A stretch of 10,925 nt of DNA from Parcubacteria group bacterium CG11_big_fil_rev_8_21_14_0_20_39_22. Its GTDB lineage: Bacteria > Patescibacteriota > Minisyncoccia > Phycocordibacterales > GCA-002787175. The notes under the pieces are model-generated. The model worked only from the letters and a program-made list of their open reading frames with translations, ran no database searches and had not been told where the DNA came from. A program made the translations under genes and the position numbers. The first letter of the stretch is position 1; each line of letters starts with the position of its first letter. The stretch spans positions 1 to 10,925 of the forward strand of contig PCWC01000018.1 of NCBI GenBank assembly GCA_002787175.1, written 5' to 3'. This document shows positions 1-4,881 of this stretch, one piece after another.

Positions 1-226
1 AATTGATAGATTACTCTATGTTATCAGACACACTTTATTTTACAGTCCCAGAATTTTTTGGAATCTAACAAAATTTTAATTTCTCAATGTTTAAGTTTAG
101 AAATTGAATTTTAAAAATTATTTTAAAATTTAAAATTATAAATTTAAAATTCTTAGGCGTAGTACTGTGTCTTTGCTGTTAGTTGTAGTCCTATTAGATT
201 AGGATTCATTAGTAGATTGAGTCATA
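1..226. other. AT-rich intergenic stretch downstream of the glycoside hydrolase gene
   Basis: No open reading frame of useful length is seen here. Positions about 65-155 are almost pure A/T, with an imperfect inverted pair (AAATTTTAATTTCT at 71-84 and AGAAATTGAATTTT at 99-112). The stretch resembles in style the AT-rich spacer repeats found elsewhere in the window. A weak 5-bp stem (TCCTA/TAGGA, about 190-204) lacks a T-tract, so no terminator is called for the minus-strand operon that ends at 227. Confidence 0.4.
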
Positions 227-1549
227 CTATATATCACTTGTTGCTTTAAGCGCTCCTCTCGTATACTTGTTTGAAGGACTCCAAAGCATCCAGGAATCGA
301 TTCCTGCGTCGTATGTCGCTTGTATTTGAGCTCTGACCTCAGCTACATCATACGTACCGCCATAATCAAAATCTTGAAGCCACGGACGTATTTTTGATAT
401 AGGGAAAGTAGGTTTACTGTATACCATAGGCGTAGTCGTTGAAATCGGAATAGCTCCTTCAAAAGCAACGAGTGTTGTGGTCGCTATCGTCTTTTGGACG
501 GCACGGTCGAGTGCGAATTTTATAATCTCATAAGGGTATTTGTTTGGGTCACTCCATCCATTAAATCCTGGTGGATAGTGTGAAGGATAGATCATCGGAG
601 AGAGGTAATCGAAATAAGGTAATACCCTTTCCCAAACTTGTCCGATGTTGAGATCGAAGTTTTCGGCATTTGTCGTCATTCCAAAAAGGTCGGCAGAAAT
701 GACCGGTCTGTAACCACTCTCTTCTCCATATCGGTCGATTTCCTTTTTAAGATAAGAGAAGAAAGATTCCAAGACTTCTTGTTTAGGACGATCACCACTT
801 TTTGGAAAAGAGATATCTTTCATCGGTCCATCTGAAGGAAAGCGAATGTAGTCGAAATTGAGTTCATCAAAACCGATGTCGGTAGCCGATTCGGATATGG
901 AAATTATGTAATCCCAGACTTCTTTTGAACCTGGATCGGTGAAATGAAGTTTTTTGTAATCAGACCAGACCGTACCATCGCTCTTTTTTAAAACTGCCAC
1001 CTCTGGGTTTAGAACAGCAAAATGAGAATCTTGAAAGACCGTGATGCGAGCTATAGTATATATTCCCTTTTGATTAAGTTCTGAAAGAAATTGCGGTAAA
1101 TCAGAAATAAAACAATCACTTGGTACTGCGTGGGCCAACTCTTCTTTGCCTGGATCGAAGGCGAGCTTACCGGTGTAATCTTTGATATCGATTATCACGG
1201 CATTTATCTCGGTCTCCTCGATAAGTTCTACGAGATTTTTCCGAATCGAAGGAGTTGAAGCTACACAACTTGTCATATATACAGCCCGAAGAGACTCTGG
1301 AGGATCGATATGAGGAAACCTTGGTTTATTTGGAGTCTTTTCTTTGTCTTTTAATTTATTGGAGTTATCGATAATAGTGGCGTCATTTGAATTATCAAAC
1401 GAATAGGTTACTGAGAAAATATTATTCAGTAATACATAGAGCAAAATCGTCAGTAAGACTATAATCACAATAAATACTCCCCTTTTTATAGTGGGAGTAT
1501 TTGTAACTGAAGACTTTTTATTTTTAAATTCAGGATTCAAGCGCGACAT
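227..1549 (-). CDS. Membrane-anchored putative glycoside hydrolase (DUF4015 family)
   Basis: A 440-aa protein with a short basic N-terminus, one hydrophobic helix (residues about 24-42, signal anchor), a polar linker (50-85) and then a predicted TIM-barrel catalytic domain on the outer face. Motifs typical of DUF4015 putative glycosyl hydrolases are visible: NAVIIDIKD (116-124), FDELNFDYIRFPSDG (227-241), SADLFG (285-290), LSPMIYPSHY (316-325) and a C-terminal IDSWMLWSP (417-425). The acidic residues in the first and second motifs are the likely active-site candidates, but the substrate is unknown and the family is largely uncharacterised. The start ATG lies 20 nt inside the upstream membrane-protein gene, with no separate promoter, so the two are probably translationally coupled. 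A carbohydrate-active extracellular role is inferred from family and topology only. Confidence 0.85.
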   Translation of the reverse strand: MSRLNPEFKNKKSSVTNTPTIKRGVFIVIIVLLTILLYVLLNNIFSVTYSFDNSNDATIIDNSNKLKDKEKTPNKPRFPHIDPPESLRAVYMTSCVASTPSIRKNLVELIEETEINAVIIDIKDYTGKLAFDPGKEELAHAVPSDCFISDLPQFLSELNQKGIYTIARITVFQDSHFAVLNPEVAVLKKSDGTVWSDYKKLHFTDPGSKEVWDYIISISESATDIGFDELNFDYIRFPSDGPMKDISFPKSGDRPKQEVLESFFSYLKKEIDRYGEESGYRPVISADLFGMTTNAENFDLNIGQVWERVLPYFDYLSPMIYPSHYPPGFNGWSDPNKYPYEIIKFALDRAVQKTIATTTLVAFEGAIPISTTTPMVYSKPTFPISKIRPWLQDFDYGGTYDVAEVRAQIQATYDAGIDSWMLWSPSNKYTRGALKATSDI

Positions 1550-1841
1550 TGTCTTCTTTTGAAGAATTTGCGGATAACGATGCTACGGCAGATGCAAAAC
1601 CGGATGACTGATCGGCCTTTTCTCTATTTTCAACAAAAACAGGACTGCTTGTCTTGGTTTTTTTAGATTTACCTTGTAGGTTTTGACTTGAAATCTCTGT
1701 CTTACGCACGCTTCGAGAGATCATTATTACAAGCAATCCTATAATTACAATAAAAAACGAGTCCCAAGAAAATGGGAAGCCGAGCCACGGCAACATTACG
1801 AGCAAAACTCCGAGAAAAAATAATGACTTAGCATTTTTCAT
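1530..1841 (-). CDS. Small two-helix membrane protein, function unknown
   Basis: A 103-aa protein with two hydrophobic helices (about residues 6-22 and 28-43) separated by a short aromatic turn (LGFPFSWDSFF). A polar, Ser/Lys-rich tail follows and is probably disordered. I do not recognise the family; the helical hairpin resembles many small LiaF-like or DUF membrane hairpins, but no diagnostic motif is present. It is the first gene of a two-gene operon, and its 3' end overlaps the start of the DUF4015 glycoside hydrolase by 20 nt, which suggests co-expression and perhaps a physical partnership at the membrane. An extended -10 box sits only 6 nt upstream of the ATG, so the mRNA is probably leaderless or nearly so. 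Confidence 0.7.
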   Translation of the reverse strand: MKNAKSLFFLGVLLVMLPWLGFPFSWDSFFIVIIGLLVIMISRSVRKTEISSQNLQGKSKKTKTSSPVFVENREKADQSSGFASAVASLSANSSKEDNVALES

Positions 1842-1847
1842 AAAAAC

Positions 1848-1856
1848 AGTATACCA
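1848..1856 (-). promoter_or_regulatory. Extended -10 promoter for the membrane protein/glycoside hydrolase operon
   Basis: On the minus strand the sequence TGGTATACT (extended -10, TG-N-TATACT) ends 6 nt before the ATG at 1841. That places the expected transcription start at or within a base or two of the start codon, so a leaderless message is expected. No good -35 is seen, which is compatible with an extended -10 promoter. Confidence 0.55.
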
Positions 1857-1893
1857 TTAAATAGGAAAAGTAAAAAAGTAAAAGGATTTTGGA

Positions 1894-2283
1894 TTGTCTA
1901 AACCTGAAACGGAAAGGATTCTTATGAATTTGGAGGATGCGATTGGTAAAATCAATGGTAACTTCACGGAATACACCATACGGCTCAAAAAGAATGGGAA
2001 TGAGATCGAGGGTCAAATAAAAAGCATTGTTGCTAAGAACAATGAAGTCACTGTAAGTCTTAAGACATATAAAGAGCGGAGAAACGGGAGTAAGTTTCTA
2101 ATGCTACCTACGATCATCTATTTTATAGGCGACGCTTGGTGCAGGGTCTTTTGTGAGAAGAAGATCTACGCAAAAGTGAGAGGAGGTAGCATTAAAACCG
2201 AAGAAGAAAATCAAAGGTTTAAAGTGACTTTTTTGACAACCGAAAAAGAGGAAGTGTCCATCTTCCGAGAAGATGACAGCTAA
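1894..2283 (+). CDS. Hypothetical protein, 129 aa
   Basis: An unrecognised soluble protein. The first half (about residues 25-60) alternates charged and hydrophobic residues (YTIRLKKNGNEIEGQIKS), as in a small beta-barrel. A more hydrophobic patch with two cysteines (LPTIIYFIGDAWCRVFC, about 71-87) follows, and then a charged beta-rich tail. The given start is TTG, with AAAGGA at 1881-1886 seven nucleotides upstream. An internal ATG at 1924 also has AAAGGA (1913-1918) five nucleotides before it, so residues 1-10 are uncertain. The gene is transcribed divergently from the 1530-1841 gene across a 52-bp spacer and ends in a strong terminator, so it is probably a monocistronic unit. No function can be assigned. 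Confidence 0.65.
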   Translation: MSKPETERILMNLEDAIGKINGNFTEYTIRLKKNGNEIEGQIKSIVAKNNEVTVSLKTYKERRNGSKFLMLPTIIYFIGDAWCRVFCEKKIYAKVRGGSIKTEEENQRFKVTFLTTEKEEVSIFREDDS

Positions 2284-2294
2284 ACCTGATTCTT

Positions 2295-2343
2295 AACACC
2301 CCTTTGCATCGTTTGATCGATTGCAAAGGGGTGTTTTTGTTTT
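2295..2343 (+). terminator. Intrinsic terminator after the 129-aa hypothetical gene
   Basis: Arms AACACCCCTTTGCA (2295-2308) and TGCAAAGGGGTGTT (2322-2335) are perfectly complementary over 14 bp, with a small inner ATCG/CGAT extension. They run directly into a T-rich tract (2334-2343). The hairpin starts 12 nt after the stop codon. Confidence 0.88.
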
Positions 2344-2349
2344 AAGTAA

Positions 2350-2485
2350 ACCCAGAACCTTGATCACAAGGACGTTAAACGTATGGGTAAAAGAAGATAA
2401 GAATCAAGCCCAGCGTGCAAGCACGGGGAGTTCAAAGACAAGCCCCAGTCGCTTTGCGAACTAACACCTATTTTTTAATAGGTGT
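2350..2485 (+). other. Structured intergenic segment, possible small RNA or cis element
   Basis: The gene-free stretch between the terminator and phhB has unusually dense complementarity. ACCC (2350-2353) and GGGT (2385-2388) enclose two hairpins, CCTTG/CAAGG (2358-2371) and ACGT/ACGT (2372-2382), forming a possible three-way junction. Further on, GGGG (2425-2428)/CCCC (2443-2446) and AGTTC (2429-2433)/GAACT (2458-2462) interlock as a possible H-type pseudoknot, although GTGC/GCAC and TCGC/GCGA hairpins compete with it. The segment ends in a perfect 9-bp hairpin, ACACCTATT-TTTT-AATAGGTGT (2464-2485). No known RNA family (tmRNA, SRP RNA, RNase P, 6S, T-box) is recognised. It may equally be a cluster of repeat elements, since CTAACACCTA words recur near 6900, 7027 and 7316. 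The rest of the gap (2486-2630) shows nothing recognisable. Confidence 0.3.
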
Positions 2486-2630
2486 AGATGCAAGGTGTTG
2501 GGTAAATTGTGTCTATTTTACGGTAAATTTTTAACTAAGAATTAGTGTAATGCTTTGTAAAACAAGGGCAAATTGGGATTTAAAAAAATAAAACTACGGC
2601 AACCTGGTTGGGTATGTTTTAGTTTTGAAC

Positions 2631-2659
2631 TTGCGACAGTTTGAGGGTAGGGTTAAAAT
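2631..2659 (+). promoter_or_regulatory. Leaderless promoter of phhB
   Basis: TTGCGA (2631-2636) and TAAAAT (2654-2659) are separated by exactly 17 nt. The -10 box ends 7 nt before the ATG at 2667, so the expected transcription start coincides with the start codon. The AGGA next to the ATG (1-nt spacing) is too close to act as a Shine-Dalgarno site. Confidence 0.6.
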
Positions 2660-2666
2660 TTAGGAT

Positions 2667-2993
2667 ATGAATAAAGATTTAAGCAAAGAACGTTGTGAGC
2701 CGTGCGAAGAAGGAACGGGGCATTTGATGGTAAATGAGATAAAAGAATTGTGGCGACAAGTCCCCGACTGGACATGGGAGGACCATCATCATTTAACACG
2801 AGAATTTAAGTTTAACGATTTTAAACAGGCTCTTGCTTTTGTAAATGAGGTTGGAGAATTGGCAGAATCGGAAGGACACCATCCTGACATATATTTTGGA
2901 TGGGGTTATGTGAAAATTACTCTTTTTACCCATAAAGTAGATGGTTTGACTGAGAACGATTTTATAATGGCGGCGAAAATAGACCGGCTTTAG
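2667..2993 (+). CDS. phhB: Pterin-4a-carbinolamine dehydratase (4a-hydroxytetrahydrobiopterin dehydratase)
   Basis: A 108-aa protein, the usual length of the PCD/DCoH family, which dehydrates 4a-hydroxytetrahydropterin in the cytoplasm. It has the family N-terminus (KERCEPCEEGTG, residues 7-18), the helical segment FKFNDFKQALAFVNEVGELAE (47-67), the active-site EGHHPDI (69-75, His71 and His72) and THKVDGLTENDF (88-99, His89), giving the expected three histidines. The partner enzyme, phenylalanine hydroxylase, is not in the window. In such reduced genomes the protein may instead act in general pterin maintenance, which is inference. It stands alone between its own promoter and a bidirectional hairpin, with rsmI convergent downstream. 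Confidence 0.92.
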   Translation: MNKDLSKERCEPCEEGTGHLMVNEIKELWRQVPDWTWEDHHHLTREFKFNDFKQALAFVNEVGELAESEGHHPDIYFGWGYVKITLFTHKVDGLTENDFIMAAKIDRL

Positions 2994-3035
2994 ACTGTCA
3001 ATCTTCGATTCAAGATTTAGGATTCAAGAATATAG

Positions 3036-3068
3036 AAGACCTCGATTCGCAAAGCGAATCGAGGTCTT
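3036..3068. terminator. Perfect 15-bp hairpin between convergent phhB and rsmI
   Basis: AAGACCTCGATTCGC (3036-3050), an AAA loop and the exact complement (3054-3068). It lies 43 nt after the phhB stop, at the meeting point of two convergent transcripts. T content after the stem is modest on both sides (TGTATT on plus, CTATATTC on minus), so a bidirectional terminator role is likely but not certain. A short direct repeat GATTCAAGA (3007-3015, 3021-3029) precedes it. Confidence 0.6.
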
Positions 3069-3095
3069 TGTATTAAGTGTCAAAATACGAATGAT

Positions 3096-3211
3096 CCCTC
3101 TTCGCGAAGCGCTTCCTCCATCGCTAAAGCTCCGGCGGACAAGTCGGAGGGACACGGTGCGAATCTACAGATGATACCTGCCCGCTCTCGCACAGCGTGG
3201 GGCAGGCGGGC
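3096..3211. repeat. GC-rich REP-like structured intergenic element
   Basis: In an otherwise AT-rich gap, this stretch is GC-rich and packed with short inverted repeats: GAAGCGCTTC (3106-3115), CTCCG/CGGAG (3130-3149), and a compound hairpin in which GCCCGC (3180-3185) pairs with GCGGGC (3206-3211) or, alternatively, CCTGCC (3177-3182) pairs with GGCAGG (3201-3206) around CGC-ACA-GCG. No open reading frame is credible. It looks like a dispersed palindromic unit rather than a gene. The composition differs sharply from the adjacent coding sequence and from the A/T inverted repeat that follows. Confidence 0.5.
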
Positions 3212-3227
3212 GAATAGCTACGAATAA

Positions 3228-3389
3228 GAAATGATTATACATGCAATAAATTCACCTAATTACTAATTAGTCTAATTCACCTAATAAAATACTAAAATCA
3301 AAATATCAAATTACCAACTTGCCTGACTATCCGAGTTTGAAAATTGGAAATTTTATTAGAAATTAGGTGAATTGGGTTAATTAGAAATT
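3228..3389 (-). repeat. Long inverted repeat, left copy (IR-L)
   Basis: The reverse complement of this 162-nt segment matches 8545-8721 with about five substitutions and one 15-nt indel, read by eye. It contains the shared sub-sequence CTCGGATAGTCAGGCAAG and several AATTCACCTAATT words. Its inner end supplies the last three codons and stop of rsmI. Its outer end carries ATGTATAATCATTTC, the counterpart of the first five codons of the gene at 8707. In this copy that reading frame stops after 25 codons with no similarity beyond the repeat. Confidence 0.9.
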
Positions 3390-4084
3390 ATCACCACTAT
3401 CTCCCCTCTCACTTTCTCTTTATTATCATCAAAAAATTGTAAAAGTTCTTCGGCAGTGCCGGAGACGACTTCTTCATGGATCTTGGTGAGCTCGCGAGCG
3501 ATGGTTACATTCTTTTTGGGTGCGAACTTTTTTAACGATTCAAGGGCTTTTATAATACGATGTGGAGATTCGTAAAAAACATAAGGTCTCTTAGCTTCAG
3601 CTATTTCTTTAAACAGAGTCTCCCTTCCCTTTTTATGAGGCAAGAAACCGAGGAATGTGAAATCGTGAATGGAAATACCTGAAATCGACAAAGCAGAAAC
3701 AAGGGCGCTCGGTCCCGGTATCGCTTGTATAATAGTATGAGGAGAATTTTTTCTTATATGACCTACGAGTATCGACCCTGGATCGGAAATCCCCGGGGTA
3801 CCAGCATCGGTCACAAGAGTGATGTGTTTGCCTTCACTTAACCAGTCGGTGATTTTCTGAATAGAAGCACCGCTCTTTTGTTCGTTGTAAGCGGAGAGTT
3901 GTTTGTCTTGGATGTCTAAGTGAGAAAGCAGACGCTTGGTCATCCGCGTATCTTCACAGAGGATAATGTCGGCTTGACGCAATATCTCTACTGCTCTGTA
4001 AGTGATGTCGGACAAATTGCCAATTGGGGTGGCTACGACCGATAAAATACCATGATCGTCTGTGTTGTCGTTTATGTTTTTCAT
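3377..4084 (-). CDS. rsmI: 16S rRNA (cytidine(1402)-2'-O)-methyltransferase RsmI
   Basis: A 235-aa cytoplasmic SAM-dependent tetrapyrrole-methylase-fold enzyme that 2'-O-methylates C1402 of 16S rRNA in the decoding centre. All family signatures are present: VATPIGNL (17-24), CEDTR (43-47), VTDAGTPGISDPG (91-103), IPGPSA (122-127), YESPHR (171-176), ARELTKIHEE (196-205) and RGEIV (226-230). It is shorter than the roughly 286-aa E. coli enzyme and ends right after the methylase domain, without the C-terminal extension. The last three codons and the stop fall in the long inverted repeat. A possible -10 (GATAAT, 4098-4103 on the minus strand) would give a leader of about 6 nt, and no Shine-Dalgarno site is visible. 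The gene lies downstream of the ArsR-like gene on the same strand with a 57-nt spacer. Confidence 0.95.
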   Translation of the reverse strand: MKNINDNTDDHGILSVVATPIGNLSDITYRAVEILRQADIILCEDTRMTKRLLSHLDIQDKQLSAYNEQKSGASIQKITDWLSEGKHITLVTDAGTPGISDPGSILVGHIRKNSPHTIIQAIPGPSALVSALSISGISIHDFTFLGFLPHKKGRETLFKEIAEAKRPYVFYESPHRIIKALESLKKFAPKKNVTIARELTKIHEEVVSGTAEELLQFFDDNKEKVRGEIVVIISN

Positions 4085-4141
4085 AATAATTATTGAAATT
4101 ATCCGAACTCGATGTTTATGAATTCTTAAATTGTATTACCT

Positions 4142-4173
4142 CTATTCTAATGTTCTCAAGAACATTAGAATAG
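4142..4173. promoter_or_regulatory. Perfect 15-bp palindrome inside the regulator's 3' end (putative operator 2)
   Basis: CTATTCTAATGTTCT (4142-4156), 2-nt centre, then the exact complement (4159-4173). It encodes the last ten residues and the stop codon of the ArsR-like protein and lies 58-89 nt upstream of the rsmI start. From the centre outward it matches the palindrome at 4490-4525, with the core TGTTCT-NN-AGAA shared and transitions at most differing positions. That makes it a likely second binding site. It could also form an mRNA hairpin, but no T-tract follows. Confidence 0.6.
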
Positions 4174-4462
4174 ACTCCGCACGCTTTGTGAGTTTGTGTC
4201 TTACGGATGAACCATCTGCCCTCTTCAAAACCAAGCCCGCATACGCAAGCCGACTGATATGTTCGGAAGCTGTCTTGTAATTTATATTCAAAATATCGCT
4301 TATGTCTTCGACCGACAATTCTGGCTTACTTTTCAAAAGAGTTAACATCTGGATTCTACGATGATTTGAAAAGCTCCTGACTATTCTCTCGAGTGCATGG
4401 TAATTTGTCTTATTGTCACTCCGTATTAGGGAAGCATGAGTTTTATTTTTGGAATTTTTCAT
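4142..4462 (-). CDS. ArsR-like winged-helix transcriptional regulator
   Basis: A 106-aa DNA-binding protein. The core (residues about 25-95) is a winged helix-turn-helix of the ArsR type. FSNHRRIQMLTLLKSKPELSV (31-51) is the entry helix. DISDILNINYKTASEHISRL (53-72) is the helix-turn-helix with its recognition helix. VLKRADGSSVRHKLT (78-92) is the beta wing. No cysteine pair or other metal-sensor motif is present, so it is probably not an arsenic or metal sensor. The first 20 residues are polar and basic. The promoter TATAAT (4471-4476, minus) ends 8 nt before the ATG, predicting a leaderless or near-leaderless mRNA. One palindrome overlaps the -35 region and a related one covers the final codons, pointing to autoregulation and possibly control of rsmI. 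Confidence 0.82.
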   Translation of the reverse strand: MKNSKNKTHASLIRSDNKTNYHALERIVRSFSNHRRIQMLTLLKSKPELSVEDISDILNINYKTASEHISRLAYAGLVLKRADGSSVRHKLTKRAESILMFLRTLE

Positions 4463-4470
4463 TGCTTTTA

Positions 4471-4476
4471 ATTATA
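4471..4476 (-). promoter_or_regulatory. -10 box of the ArsR-like gene
   Basis: Consensus TATAAT on the minus strand, 8 nt before the ATG at 4462; transcription should start 0-2 nt before the start codon. The -35 region falls at the inner edge of the palindrome 4490-4525. Confidence 0.6.
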
Positions 4477-4489
4477 CGCTATTCTCTGA

Positions 4490-4525
4490 ATATGTTCCAG
4501 TGTTCTTGAGAAGATTGGAACATAT
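4490..4525. promoter_or_regulatory. 17-bp-arm palindrome over the regulator promoter (putative operator 1)
   Basis: ATATGTTCCAGTGTTCT (4490-4506), TG centre, AGAAGATTGGAACATAT (4509-4525); the arms are complementary except at two positions. The site starts 13 nt upstream of the -10 box of the ArsR-like gene, covering the -35 region, so bound protein would block transcription. The core and spacing match the palindrome at 4142-4173. Confidence 0.65.
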
Positions 4526-4539
4526 AACACGAGAGTGAT

Positions 4540-4743
4540 AAATCCCTCCCCCTTCGGGTACTTCTTACAGAAGCTGTCCACTCATTGGGTCTTTTGAATG
4601 CAAAAGCCCTCAATGAGTCTTGCAGAAGCACCACAAGAGTACTTCCCTTTTCTAAAGACGAGTACGTCTAAGAAAATTAGGTCGCACCCTCACCCTTTGG
4701 GAAAGGGGGAATAGCCCCGTTTGGCCTATGGCAAACGGGGCTA
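4540..4743 (+). repeat. Modular structured repeat element, long copy
   Basis: This fills most of the 419-nt gap between the regulator and the ATP-grasp gene. It begins AAATCCCTCCCC and ends with CCCTTT-GGG-AAAGGG (4694-4708) and TAGCCCCGTTTG/CAAACGGGGCTA (4712-4743), the same start and end modules as the 79-nt copy at 7208-7286. The middle is about 125 nt longer and contains further hairpins: CTTCT/AGAAG (4561-4573), a 37-nt hairpin with near-complementary 16-17-nt arms (4581-4617), and AGACG-AGTA-CGTCT flanked by TTTTCT/AGAAAA (4648-4676). The final hairpin is followed by A's on the plus strand, so it is not an ordinary terminator. Positions 4744-4844 show no gene; GGCAGTGGTCTGACTAC (4784-4800) resembles the arm of the hairpin at 7162. 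Confidence 0.6.
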
Positions 4744-4844
4744 AAAAAATTTGAAAGAATCTGATTTGGGATCTAACACGAATGGCAGTGGTCTGACTAC
4801 TTCCACTTTAAACATTGAGAACGTCCCGTGTCTTATGATTCCTA

Positions 4845-4874
4845 TTGCATATAACATACTTAATGTTCTATACT
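4845..4874 (+). promoter_or_regulatory. Leaderless promoter of the ATP-grasp gene
   Basis: TTGCAT (4845-4850) and TATACT (4869-4874) with an 18-nt spacer. The -10 box ends 7 nt before the ATG at 4882, and no Shine-Dalgarno sequence is present. Confidence 0.5.
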
Positions 4875-4881
4875 CATTGCC

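Noticed and set aside
4526..4743. tRNA, T-box or other known RNA in the hairpin-rich segment
   Set aside because: No T-loop, anticodon arm or T-box consensus was found. The shared modules with 7208-7286 make a dispersed repeat the better explanation.
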